Of a stretch of DNA of 64,000 nucleotides, positions 7,999-15,549 are shown in pieces. This DNA comes from Chitinophaga jiangningensis (GTDB taxonomy: Bacteria; Bacteroidota; Bacteroidia; Chitinophagales; Chitinophagaceae). The translations under genes were made by a program, and so were the position numbers. The DNA lies in NCBI RefSeq assembly GCF_900142605.1, contig NZ_FRBL01000004.1:186001-250000 (forward strand). The letters run 5' to 3'. The notes beneath the pieces are model-generated. The model searched no databases, was not told where the DNA came from, and worked only from the letters and a program-made list of their open reading frames with translations. The number at the start of each line of letters is the position of its first letter. Within the stretch, counting starts at the first letter, position 1.

Positions 7999-8577
7999 TT
8001 ACATCAGCTGGTGCAGTTTCACGTATTGCAGCAGCATGATGGTTTTACCGTCTTTGATTTCACCGCTGCTGATCATGGCCATGGCGGTGTCCACCGGCAC
8101 TTCCAGTACGGCTATTTCTTCCTGTTCATGTTCCAGTCCGCCGCCGCTGCCGGTTTTCATTTCGGGGGTGTACTCGGCGATGAAGAAGTGGAGTATTTCG
8201 GTAACAGAGCCGGGCGACATATAAGCCTCAAAGATTTTCCGGACGTCTTTGATTCGGAAACCAGTTTCTTCTTCCGCTTCGCGGCGGATGCACTCTTCCG
8301 GGTTGTCCTTGTCCAGTAAGCCTGCGCAGGCTTCTATCAGCATCCCGGTGGGGTTGCCGTTTATATAACTGGGGAGACGGAATTGCTTCGTCAGGATAAC
8401 GTTGCCCGTGGCGGGGTTATAAAGCAGTATCACTGCGCCGTTGCCACGGTCATACGCTTCGCGGGTTTGTGTTTGCCAGGTGCCGCGGCGGTTTTTATAG
8501 TCGTACGTTACTTTATAGAGCGTGTACCAGTTGTCCGACAACACTTCCTTCGAGATAATTTTCACTTCAGGCTGCAT
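7999..8577 (-). CDS. nudK: Nudix hydrolase, GDP-mannose pyrophosphatase NudK-like
   Basis: The 192-residue product carries a Nudix box in the longer NudK form, from GLLDKDNPEECIRREA to EEETGF, followed by FEAYMSPGSVTEILHFFIAEY. This segment is very close to E. coli NudK, which hydrolyses GDP-mannose and related sugar nucleotides. Mg2+ is bound by the glutamates of the box. Its specificity within the ADP-ribose/GDP-mannose group is inferred from motif similarity only. It is divergent from the DeoR regulator with a palindrome-rich 53-bp gap between the starts, so DeoR may control it. Confidence 0.82.
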   Translation of the reverse strand: MQPEVKIISKEVLSDNWYTLYKVTYDYKNRRGTWQTQTREAYDRGNGAVILLYNPATGNVILTKQFRLPSYINGNPTGMLIEACAGLLDKDNPEECIRREAEEETGFRIKDVRKIFEAYMSPGSVTEILHFFIAEYTPEMKTGSGGGLEHEQEEIAVLEVPVDTAMAMISSGEIKDGKTIMLLQYVKLHQLM

Positions 8578-8590
8578 ACAAATGATTACT

Positions 8591-8619
8591 TTTGATCAAA
8601 TTTGATTAATTTTATCAAA
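8591..8619. promoter_or_regulatory. palindromic operator-like sequence between nudK and deoR-type gene
   Basis: TTTGATCAAA (8591-8600) is a perfect palindrome, and it is followed by a second inverted repeat TTTGAT (8601-8606) with ATCAAA (8614-8619). It fills the gap between two divergent genes, so it may be the DeoR protein's own operator. It does not match the TGAY-N4-RTCA operator of the neighbouring island. Confidence 0.4.
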
Positions 8620-8630
8620 GATAGATTAAA

Positions 8631-9389
8631 ATGGGATACCCGGAAAGAAAAAAACAGATTCTTAAAATCCTGGATAAGCGGGAAAGCATGGAAGTGCAGG
8701 AAATAGCCGATGAACTGGGCATTTCAGCTGTCACTATCCGCAGGGACCTGCAGCAGCTAGCTGATGAGGAATTGTTAATACGCACCCATGGTGGCGCCAT
8801 GAAAGCCCCTCCCAGGCATCCGTTCACAGCCTATGCGGATAAAGAAACCCAGGCTGTGATCAAAAAGAAATATATTGGCAAACTGGCAGCCGCATTGGTA
8901 GAGCCGGGGGACACCATTTTCCTGGACTGTGGCAGCACGGTGTTTACCATGTGTACCCACCTGAAAGATATTACGCCACTGCGTATCATCACTAACTCCC
9001 TGCCCGTAGCCGCGGCGTTTATGGACGTTCCGGGTATACAGGTAAACCTCGCCGGCGGTGAAATGGACGGTCAGCGCAAGGCGGTGCATGGCAGCAAAGC
9101 AGTGGAACATATCCGCAGCTACCATGCGGATAAAGCCTTTATTGGAACAGACGGACTGTCAGTAAAAAGTGGGTTGACCGCCTTCAGCGAAACCGAAGCC
9201 ATTATCAGCACCGCCATGGCGGGCAGTGCAGATCAGGTGTTTGTACTATGCGATTCAACTAAGATAGGCCGCGACAGCTACCTGAAATTTGCGCCTTTAT
9301 CTCTCTTACATGCATTGGTAACTGATAAGGACATAACTTTAAAACAGATGGCGGAGTTGAAAGGCAATGGCGTAAAGGTGATGAATTAA
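8631..9389 (+). CDS. DeoR/GlpR-family transcriptional regulator
   Basis: A 252-residue regulator. The N-terminal winged HTH (MEVQEIADELGISAVTIRRD, then LLIRTHGGA) is the DeoR signature. Residues 75-240 form the DeoRC sugar-phosphate-sensing domain, with DCGSTV, ITNSLPVA, LAGGE and the conserved ALVTD near the end. Such proteins usually repress sugar catabolic genes and are released by a phosphorylated sugar. No sugar operon follows. The divergent nudK is the only adjacent candidate target. Confidence 0.88.
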   Translation: MGYPERKKQILKILDKRESMEVQEIADELGISAVTIRRDLQQLADEELLIRTHGGAMKAPPRHPFTAYADKETQAVIKKKYIGKLAAALVEPGDTIFLDCGSTVFTMCTHLKDITPLRIITNSLPVAAAFMDVPGIQVNLAGGEMDGQRKAVHGSKAVEHIRSYHADKAFIGTDGLSVKSGLTAFSETEAIISTAMAGSADQVFVLCDSTKIGRDSYLKFAPLSLLHALVTDKDITLKQMAELKGNGVKVMN

Positions 9390-9406
9390 AGACAAGTTTC
9401 CATACC

Positions 9407-9471
9407 TGATCTGAATCAGGCGGCGGTGTGACCAGCATCATTTGAGGTACTTAATTATCGACTTAGTTTAG
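9407..9471 (+). promoter_or_regulatory. Crp/Fnr-type operator and promoter for the 9492 operon
   Basis: Operator TGATCTGAATCA at 9407-9418, inside the perfect palindrome CCTGAT/ATCAGG (9405-9420). TTTG at 9441-9444 and TAGTTTAG at 9464-9471 (one mismatch from TAnnTTTG) are 19 bp apart, as in Bacteroidota -33/-7 promoters. The operator centre is 51.5 bp before the -7 box, about -63 from the likely transcription start, the class I activator position. Confidence 0.7.
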
Positions 9472-9491
9472 TATTGTCAAATTTTAAAGTT

Positions 9492-9983
9492 ATGTCTGGC
9501 AATATCTTCACCACCAGTTACCTGATCGCAAACCTCCTCAGTATATTTATGCTGGTAACAGCAATCAGGTGGCCTAACGTAGCACGCATACTTTTTTCCG
9601 CCATATTCCTCCTGGCTGGCATTTATAATATTCAAACCGCCATACGTACCCCGGAGTCCTATCTCTACTTCGGCAACACCGCCGTTTTCAGGATATATGA
9701 GGACTTTATTTATGGCGCATTCAGGAATAGTATTACCGTTATTGTTGTCAGTATTGGAATTGTCCAGCTACTTACTGCTGCCGCCATCTGCGGCAGAACT
9801 GAGCTGATGAAGGCAGGCCTTGTAACAGCGATGTTATTCCTGTTGGCAATTGCTCCGCTGGGAGCCGGATCAGCCTTTCCATCTACTTTAATCCTGGCAT
9901 TTGCAGCATTTATCTTATTTCTGAAAGCAAAATTCCTGGGTGTGCATAGCATTTTCCACGCCCCCCGTCACCCTCTAAACTAA
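9492..9983 (+). CDS. four-helix membrane protein, first gene of a usp operon
   Basis: A 163-residue integral membrane protein with about four hydrophobic helices (roughly residues 10-30, 33-53, 78-105 and 118-148) and short polar loops. No catalytic motif is seen, and I do not recognise the family. The ATG at 9492 lies 16 bases after the predicted transcription start. The first USP gene follows 5 bases after the stop, so the two should be one transcript under the Crp/Fnr-type operator at 9407. Confidence 0.72.
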   Translation: MSGNIFTTSYLIANLLSIFMLVTAIRWPNVARILFSAIFLLAGIYNIQTAIRTPESYLYFGNTAVFRIYEDFIYGAFRNSITVIVVSIGIVQLLTAAAICGRTELMKAGLVTAMLFLLAIAPLGAGSAFPSTLILAFAAFILFLKAKFLGVHSIFHAPRHPLN

Positions 9984-9988
9984 ATGGC

Positions 9989-10831
9989 ATGAAAAAGATA
10001 TTAGTAGTACTGGACGGACTGCGGTTCCGCCAGAACACTCTTGATTACGCTATCGCAATCGCCCAAAACGACCACTCCCACCTGGTAGGAGTATTTCTGG
10101 AAGATTTCAGTTATCACAGTTACGGGATCAGTGAACTGGTTGGGGAGGAAGGCATGATTACTCCACACCACGTAAGCGCTCTGGAAGAACATGATGAATC
10201 ATTACGAAACGCTGCCGTTGGGCGCTTTGAAGCCAATTGCCAGGAAGCCGGTTTAAATTATTCGGTGCACAGAAGTAAAAATTATGCCATTAGCGAACTA
10301 CTACTGGAAAGTGTGTACGCGGACTTACTAATAATCGACATGCATGAATCCTTTGCGTATGCAAACGAGGATACGCCATCGCATTTTATGCGGCATCTAC
10401 TGGCCGAAGTAGCCTGCCCCGTGTTAACGGTGCCTAAACCATATCAGCCCATCTTTAAGGTGGTAATATTGTTTGATGCTACACCCGCATCTGTACAGGC
10501 CATTCGTATGCTGAATTATTTGTTACCGGAAACAAAACACCTTCCGGTAGAAGTACTGACAGTGAAGAAACCACGGACAGATCTGCACCTGCCTGATGGC
10601 CGTTTAATGAAAGAGTTTATGAAGCGGCATTATCCGGATGCCTCCTATACTGTATTGAAAGGCACCCCGGAAGATCTCATCATCCGACATGTAAACGAAA
10701 TGGGGAGCAATACGCTGGTTGTACTCGGAGCCTATGCCAGGAGTGGCCTTTCCCGTTGGTTGGACCCCAGTATGGCCGATGACCTGATAATGGCAACCAA
10801 TGCACCACTGTTTATCGCACACTGTAAATAA
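9989..10831 (+). CDS. tandem-domain universal stress protein (USP 1)
   Basis: A 280-residue cytoplasmic protein with two UspA folds (about residues 1-145 and 150-280). The first begins MKKILVVLDG, and both domains have the ADLLIID / TLVVLGAYARSGLSR type of final strand-loop. In ATP-binding USPs this loop reads G-x2-G-x9-G-S/T. Here the second domain has GAYARSG followed by DPS instead of GS, so nucleotide binding is uncertain. Tandem USPs are typical of stress or low-oxygen regulons. It is co-transcribed with the membrane protein 5 bases upstream. Confidence 0.88.
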   Translation: MKKILVVLDGLRFRQNTLDYAIAIAQNDHSHLVGVFLEDFSYHSYGISELVGEEGMITPHHVSALEEHDESLRNAAVGRFEANCQEAGLNYSVHRSKNYAISELLLESVYADLLIIDMHESFAYANEDTPSHFMRHLLAEVACPVLTVPKPYQPIFKVVILFDATPASVQAIRMLNYLLPETKHLPVEVLTVKKPRTDLHLPDGRLMKEFMKRHYPDASYTVLKGTPEDLIIRHVNEMGSNTLVVLGAYARSGLSRWLDPSMADDLIMATNAPLFIAHCK

Positions 10832-10879
10832 GTATTAAGTCTGGTTGCCTGGTTACGGTATCATTCATTCCTTACCATT

Positions 10880-10906
10880 GCCTGTTAAACATCTGCTTTA
10901 ACAGGC
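10880..10906. repeat. 10-bp inverted repeat between USP 1 and USP 2
   Basis: GCCTGTTAAA (10880-10889) and TTTAACAGGC (10897-10906) are perfect inverted repeats with a 7-base loop. No T run follows, so it is not a typical terminator. It could be an mRNA processing or stabilising hairpin or a protein site. It does not contain the TGAY-N4-RTCA operator seen elsewhere in the island. Confidence 0.55.
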
Positions 10907-10952
10907 TCTCCCCATATAGCAGATAATTTATTCACACATTAATTATTAAATC

Positions 10953-11762
10953 ATGAAAAAAGTTTTGCTGGCAACTGATGGTAAGAATTTTTCTCCATCT
11001 GCCTTTGATTTCTCCCAAAAATTAAATGCACTTGAACATATCCTGCTTACAGGGATTTTCCTGCCAAGCCCGGAGCTCACTTACTCCTTTGCAGGAACAT
11101 CACCCTATGTTCCGCTGATAGAAGAATATGGTGCTGCATCCGTTGAACCGGCAGTCGAAAAGTTTCTGGAGGCCTGCGTTAACAGTGGCATGGAGTGCAC
11201 AGTTCATAAAAACCTGAATAGTTTTGCATTATCAGAATTAAAACGGGAAACACGCTTCGCAGATTTAATGGTAGTTCCAGGAGAAAATTTCTTTGATGAT
11301 ATCAAAATAACCGGCCCTGACGAAACAATGGGTAATGTATTACACATCTCAGAGTGTCCGGTGATAATAATACCGGAAAATGCAGCATTTCCGGAAAGCT
11401 TAATTCTGACATATGACGGTAGTCCATCCTCCGTTTTCTCTATTAAAAGTTTTGCCTGTTTATTCCCATATCTATGTCATCTCCCTGCAAAGTTGGTGTA
11501 TTGCAGTAGAAAAGAAGAAGCTGTTCCGGAAGAACAAAATATAACCGAATTGGTGAACCGGCACTTTCCAAATTTATCAGTGGAGCAACTGGAGGCCGAC
11601 CCTAAAAAATATCTGACCACCTGGATGCAAGGGTATACTAAACCGATTTTAATTGCAGGTGCCTATGGAAGAAGTGGATTTTCCAGACTTTTCAGGCAGA
11701 GTTTCATCAGTGAAGTATTGAATGAACATAAGATTCCAGTGTTTACTGTACATATGAAGTAG
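10953..11762 (+). CDS. tandem-domain universal stress protein (USP 2)
   Basis: A 269-residue two-domain USP, starting MKKVLLATDGKNFSPSAFDF. The second domain ends LIAGAYGRSGFSRLFRQS, again without the G-S/T of the nucleotide-binding loop. The N-terminal domain is divergent and has lost most of the motif. It is 121 bases after USP 1, with a 27-base inverted repeat and no Crp/Fnr-type operator in between, so it is either read through from USP 1 or has its own promoter. Low pairwise similarity among the four USPs suggests old duplications, not recent copies. Confidence 0.85.
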   Translation: MKKVLLATDGKNFSPSAFDFSQKLNALEHILLTGIFLPSPELTYSFAGTSPYVPLIEEYGAASVEPAVEKFLEACVNSGMECTVHKNLNSFALSELKRETRFADLMVVPGENFFDDIKITGPDETMGNVLHISECPVIIIPENAAFPESLILTYDGSPSSVFSIKSFACLFPYLCHLPAKLVYCSRKEEAVPEEQNITELVNRHFPNLSVEQLEADPKKYLTTWMQGYTKPILIAGAYGRSGFSRLFRQSFISEVLNEHKIPVFTVHMK

Positions 11763-11806
11763 TGGAAAAGAGCATATGAAGGTTGCGAAATGCGTTAGTA
11801 ACGCAT

Positions 11807-12646
11807 TCAGGAATGCGCAATAAATATAGGGAAAGCTAATGATCTGATGAGTAGGTCAGCGTGGCTGCGATAAAAAAACCTGGAAATCATGGAGCGGCCA
11901 TATGCCCCCATAACAACCAATGTTCGCTGGCTTTTCATCAGGTAGGAAAACAGCTGATCATAAGGATCCCCCTCCAAAACTCTAAAGGCTACCTGGCTGT
12001 AGTATTTACCCAGCCAGTCTCTCATCCGGGGCACCATTCCTGAGTGTTTCTCACCGTTTTCTTTGACTATAAGCACAGTCACTTTATTATCTCCGAAAAA
12101 AGGCAACAAAAGAGTAAATTGTTTAATCGCCACCATTGCATCGTCGTGCCAGTCGTAGCAAAAAACAATCTCCTGTGGAAGATGAAATACAGGTGGAGTG
12201 ATTAGTACCGGGCAAATAGCATTGGCGAGCAGGTATTGCAGAAATGGTGACGGTATTTGTTCAATTTTATCTGTAAGAAAAGTACCCGCATCTACTACAA
12301 TCAGGTCTGAGAACCTGGATTCTTCAATCATTTCTTCCGGTGTTACAGGAGCGGCGTGATAGATGGATCCGGCAACTCCTTCTTTTTCGCAAAGGGCCAG
12401 AAAATCATGCATGCTGGTTTCCACCAATTTTTGCATATCTGACTCGTTTTTAAGCATCACTGGAAGTTGGCCGCTGTTTTTTTCAAACTGTACACTCTTG
12501 TATTCCGGCCTCATTTCCATAAAATCCTCATCTTTTACCAGTACAGCGGCAAGACCACAACTGCTCATTTTAGCGAGGTAGCATGCATACCGGACTGCTC
12601 CTTTTGAAAGCAACATACAGTCAGCCACCAGTAGAACTTTTTTCAT
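11807..12646 (-). CDS. tandem-domain universal stress protein (USP 3)
   Basis: The 279-residue product has two UspA domains (start MKKVLLVADCMLLSKG; second-domain ending LVVMGAYGRSMISRFFYRS). Its start overlaps the stop of the small gene upstream by 4 bases (ATGA), so the two are translationally coupled. An 8-bp hairpin (11789-11807) touches its stop codon but lacks a T run. Expression should come from the operator and promoter at 13067-13131. Confidence 0.87.
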   Translation of the reverse strand: MKKVLLVADCMLLSKGAVRYACYLAKMSSCGLAAVLVKDEDFMEMRPEYKSVQFEKNSGQLPVMLKNESDMQKLVETSMHDFLALCEKEGVAGSIYHAAPVTPEEMIEESRFSDLIVVDAGTFLTDKIEQIPSPFLQYLLANAICPVLITPPVFHLPQEIVFCYDWHDDAMVAIKQFTLLLPFFGDNKVTVLIVKENGEKHSGMVPRMRDWLGKYYSQVAFRVLEGDPYDQLFSYLMKSQRTLVVMGAYGRSMISRFFYRSHADLLIRSLAFPIFIAHS

Positions 12647-13047
12647 AACCCATCATTTACATCATCGGGAGAAGGGACAATTTCCACACTACCTTCGCGC
12701 CTGGCCACTTCCTCCTGTTTTCCCAGCGTCCATATATCAGTAGTGGTAGTTTCTATCCAGTGCTCCCGCTCCTTCCTGTAAATCTGTACACTGAGGCCAA
12801 GTAAATCGTAAAATGCCTGTTCGAGAGCACCGGTAGTCACTTCCGGGCTGATATTAATCCAGGCTGCAGTATGGATAATTCGCACCTCATCAACAGGCAG
12901 GGAATTGTCCAACCATTCCTTATCAGGACAGGAAGTATTCAAATCATGCGGGTTTTTATAAAACTCAATCCGGAGGTGCGGATAAAATTCACTAAATTTT
13001 TTTTGAATTTCCTGTAATACGGCTTCTTCACTAACATAGATTTCCAT
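12643..13047 (-). CDS. small conserved protein coupled to USP 3, function unknown
   Basis: A 134-residue soluble protein that I cannot assign to a named family. It starts MEIYVSEEAVLQEIQKKFSEF and has a predicted alpha/beta make-up with a conserved-looking SPEVTTGALEQAFYDLLGL segment and an acidic C-terminus. The 4-base overlap with USP 3 and the promoter with a perfect TAAGTTTG -7 box and operator make it a member of the stress regulon. Confidence 0.72.
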   Translation of the reverse strand: MEIYVSEEAVLQEIQKKFSEFYPHLRIEFYKNPHDLNTSCPDKEWLDNSLPVDEVRIIHTAAWINISPEVTTGALEQAFYDLLGLSVQIYRKEREHWIETTTTDIWTLGKQEEVARREGSVEIVPSPDDVNDGL

Positions 13048-13066
13048 AACTAAGTATTTATTAATT

Positions 13067-13131
13067 CAAACTTAGTTCTATTAGACCCGGCATGAAATGA
13101 CACCTGTTAGGCAGGAGTATGATAGTGGTCA
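13067..13131 (-). promoter_or_regulatory. Crp/Fnr-type operator and promoter for the 13047-USP 3 operon
   Basis: Operator TGATAGTGGTCA at 13120-13131. On the minus strand TAAGTTTG (13067-13074) is a perfect match to the Bacteroidota -7 box and lies about 20 bases before the start codon. The centre-to-box distance is 51.5 bp, identical to that at 9407 and 23836. Confidence 0.72.
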
Positions 13132-13169
13132 CATCCTTGAAAGAACCATGCTTGCATGCTGTGATTGGA

Positions 13170-14096
13170 CTAATCCATCAAGTGATAGAGTTTTTGAACA
13201 TCTTCCGGGTGACACAGTGTAGTTCCGGGGTTCAGTGTTGCGGCTGTTCCACAGGCGACACCAAATTTCACTGCCGAATCAATATTTTCTCCCTGGGCCA
13301 GCTTTAGCACAATACCAGCCACCATGCTATCACCCGCTCCCACTGTGCTCACCCTTTCCACCTCAGGTGCATTAAAACGGCTTACCCCAGCAGCACTTAC
13401 CAGCATCGCACCGGCAGGGCCAAGGGAAATTACCATGTACTGGCAATTACCCGCATCGATAAATAACTTCGCTATTGCTGCAGCCTCCTCAAGGGTAATC
13501 CTATTTTTGCCGGCCAGGGCAGCCAGCTCACCCAGGTTTGGCTTAAACAAAAATGCCCCACCCTGTATTGCATGGTAAAGTCCCTTACCGGCGGTATCAA
13601 CAATATACTGACCTCCCCTTTCGTTCACCAGTTGTCCAATTGTATCAAACGCTTCAGGCGGCACACCTACTGCCAGGCTGCCACTTGCCACCACAAACCT
13701 GTTTCTGAGTGGTATTTCACGGATCCGGCTAAGGCATGTTGCCCATTCAGTAGCAGAAATTTCAGGCCCGGGCATACCAAAACGGTACTGCTGGCCAGTA
13801 TGCTCATCCGTAACGATTAGATTTTCACGGGTATAACCGTTGATCAGTATCGGAATAGCTGGGACTTTTTCAGCTCCCAGCAGTTCACCGAAGAACTTCC
13901 CGGTGTGCCCGCCACTGAAATATAAGGCAGCAGCATTCCCGCCAAGTTTGCAAATGGCCCTTGCCACATTTACACCACCTCCACCGGCAGAAAATACAGG
14001 CTGAGTGCATTTTAGTTTTTTATCAGGCTCCAGTGATGGCACACTGGTAGTTTTATCTATGGCCGGGTTAAGTGTGATTGTTATAACAGGCTCCAT
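13170..14096 (-). CDS. pfkB: 6-phosphofructokinase II-like PfkB sugar kinase
   Basis: A ribokinase-fold kinase of 308 residues. It carries the N-terminal PfkB signature around FSAGGGGVNVARAICKLGG, the MPGPEIS motif and the C-terminal signature VSTVGAGDSMVAGIVLKLA with the catalytic aspartate. TLNPAIDKT and GTTLCHPEDVQKLY match E. coli PfkB closely, so fructose-6-phosphate (or fructose-1- or tagatose-phosphate) phosphorylation with ATP is likely. The ATG at 14096 is preferred to the one at 14117 because the latter lies in the predicted -7 box (TAGCTTTA, 14117-14124). A PfkB is also in the mycobacterial DosR regulon. Confidence 0.87.
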   Translation of the reverse strand: MEPVITITLNPAIDKTTSVPSLEPDKKLKCTQPVFSAGGGGVNVARAICKLGGNAAALYFSGGHTGKFFGELLGAEKVPAIPILINGYTRENLIVTDEHTGQQYRFGMPGPEISATEWATCLSRIREIPLRNRFVVASGSLAVGVPPEAFDTIGQLVNERGGQYIVDTAGKGLYHAIQGGAFLFKPNLGELAALAGKNRITLEEAAAIAKLFIDAGNCQYMVISLGPAGAMLVSAAGVSRFNAPEVERVSTVGAGDSMVAGIVLKLAQGENIDSAVKFGVACGTAATLNPGTTLCHPEDVQKLYHLMD

Positions 14097-14116
14097 CTTT
14101 TCGAATTTTATGATCA

Positions 14117-14159
14117 TAAAGCTAAGTGGAATATAGCAGGTGATCCATGATGCTCATCA
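14117..14159 (-). promoter_or_regulatory. Crp/Fnr-type operator and promoter for pfkB
   Basis: Operator TGATGCTCATCA at 14148-14159 and minus-strand -7 box TAGCTTTA at 14117-14124. The centre-to-box distance is 29.5 bp, which puts the operator near -41.5, the class II activator position, replacing the -33 element. Confidence 0.7.
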
Positions 14160-14206
14160 GTGATCCGGCTAATCCTGATTTAAACACTCACAATCATAAT
14201 ACCAAC

Positions 14207-14249
14207 TGACAGCCATCATAACTTATCCTAAGCCCCGGGTATACCTTTA
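14207..14249 (+). promoter_or_regulatory. Crp/Fnr-type operator and promoter for USP 4
   Basis: Operator TGACAGCCATCA at 14207-14218 and -7 box TACCTTTA at 14242-14249, with a 29.5-bp centre-to-box distance as for the divergent pfkB promoter. The start codon follows 17 bases after the box. Confidence 0.7.
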
Positions 14250-14266
14250 CTCTAAAATCGAGTTTT

Positions 14267-15100
14267 ATGGAAAAGATATTATTTATAACAGATGCCATGT
14301 CTCTTAATTACCAGGCGCTTGACTTCGCCGCTTTTCTTTGCAATCTTACCCATTCAAAACTTACGGCTATATTTCTCGAAAACCTGGAATATGAAGAACG
14401 CCCCCCATCCGCATTAAAATCAAAAGCAGCAGAAAGCGGCGCCACTGCTCAGGTGGACACCCATGAACTGAAGTCTCAATGCTGTGAAATGAATATCAAA
14501 CATTTTAAGGAGGCGTGTGAACGCAGAGGAATCAATTCTGCTATTCATCGCGACCGGGGCGTACCGCTGCAGGAAATTATCCAGGAAAGCCGTTATGCTG
14601 ACCTGGTGTTGATAGATGCTGAAACCTCGTTTGCTAACCAACGTGAATCCGTACCTACCAAACTGGTAAAGGATGTATTGCTGGATGCAGAATGCCCTGT
14701 AATGATCTCCCCGGTGAGCTTTGAGGGGATAGAGCAGGTGATTTTCACCTATGATGGCAGCCCTTCTGCTATCTTTGCCATCAAGCAGTTCACTTATCTT
14801 TTTCCTGAACTTAAACAGCAGCCCATACAGGTATTTACTGTTAATAACGGAAAGGAATCAGACCATAAAGATGTAAGTAATATGAAAGAATGGATGAACA
14901 ACCATTACAGCAGCGTAAACTTCGTTAAACGGAAAGGAAATACAAATGCAGAATTGCTGGAATTCTTGCTCACCAGCAAAAACAGCCTGATTGTAATGGG
15001 CGCCTACGGACGGAGCACGCTTTCAAATCTTTTCAAGCCCAGTCATGCCACATCGGTATTGAGGCTGATTAGCCAACCGGTATTTATTGCACACCTGTAA
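14267..15100 (+). CDS. tandem-domain universal stress protein (USP 4)
   Basis: A 277-residue two-domain USP (start MEKILFITDAMSLNYQALDF; second domain ends IVMGAYGRSTLSNLFKPS). As in the other three, the arginine-serine turn is kept but the final G-S/T of the nucleotide loop is replaced by PS. It is transcribed divergently from pfkB with its own operator and -7 box, and sits upstream of the coiled-coil gene. Confidence 0.87.
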   Translation: MEKILFITDAMSLNYQALDFAAFLCNLTHSKLTAIFLENLEYEERPPSALKSKAAESGATAQVDTHELKSQCCEMNIKHFKEACERRGINSAIHRDRGVPLQEIIQESRYADLVLIDAETSFANQRESVPTKLVKDVLLDAECPVMISPVSFEGIEQVIFTYDGSPSAIFAIKQFTYLFPELKQQPIQVFTVNNGKESDHKDVSNMKEWMNNHYSSVNFVKRKGNTNAELLEFLLTSKNSLIVMGAYGRSTLSNLFKPSHATSVLRLISQPVFIAHL

Positions 15101-15125
15101 GCCTGATTTTTATCATTATAATACC

Positions 15126-15168
15126 TGACTTCCATCAGGCAGCAAAAATATACGTTAACCTAATTTTC
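15126..15168 (+). promoter_or_regulatory. Crp/Fnr-type operator and promoter for the coiled-coil gene
   Basis: Operator TGACTTCCATCA at 15126-15137 within the palindrome CCTGA/TCAGG (15124-15139). -7 box TAATTTTC at 15161-15168 with the 29.5-bp phasing. The start codon is 15 bases further on. Confidence 0.68.
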
Positions 15169-15182
15169 CGAAAAATGAATCA

Positions 15183-15548
15183 ATGAATCTGAAATTAAAA
15201 AGCCTGATCGAAGAAAATAAAGCATGGAAGACCCAGATTAAACAACTGGAGTCCGAGAATATTGATTTTAAGAGTCAACTGGTAGCGCTGCTGAAAACTT
15301 ATCACGGGAGAGTTGCCATTAGCCAGGTAGAAGTTTTTCATAATCGGCTTCTGCAAATGGATGAACAAATCATGCTACTCCGACATGAAATCCGGGAGCA
15401 GGAACATTTACTGCAGGAAGACAGTATTCCATACAGTAAGGCTATCAACAAACAAAGACAGTTAGAAGTAAAACTTATTGTTGTCCAGGAAAATCTCGAT
15501 AAGCTCCGGGCCACATTTCATGAATATATCCGTCAATTTCAATTGTAA
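15183..15548 (+). CDS. small coiled-coil protein of the stress regulon, function unknown
   Basis: A 121-residue, highly charged, almost wholly helical protein. Heptad-like spacing of leucines and isoleucines is visible in LIEENKAWKTQIKQLESE, in the middle part with RLLQMDEQIMLLRHEI and in the C-terminal KLIVVQENLDKLRATF. No signal, membrane or catalytic motif is seen. It ends one base before the convergent response-regulator gene. A structural or protein-binding role is possible, but no function can be named. It has its own operator and promoter. Confidence 0.7.
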   Translation: MNLKLKSLIEENKAWKTQIKQLESENIDFKSQLVALLKTYHGRVAISQVEVFHNRLLQMDEQIMLLRHEIREQEHLLQEDSIPYSKAINKQRQLEVKLIVVQENLDKLRATFHEYIRQFQL

Positions 15549-15549
15549 A

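Noticed and set aside
8591..8619. TTTGATCAAA-type repeats before the DeoR gene as members of the Crp/Fnr operator set
   Set aside because: The half-site spacing does not match TGAY-N4-RTCA. They are more likely an operator for the DeoR protein.
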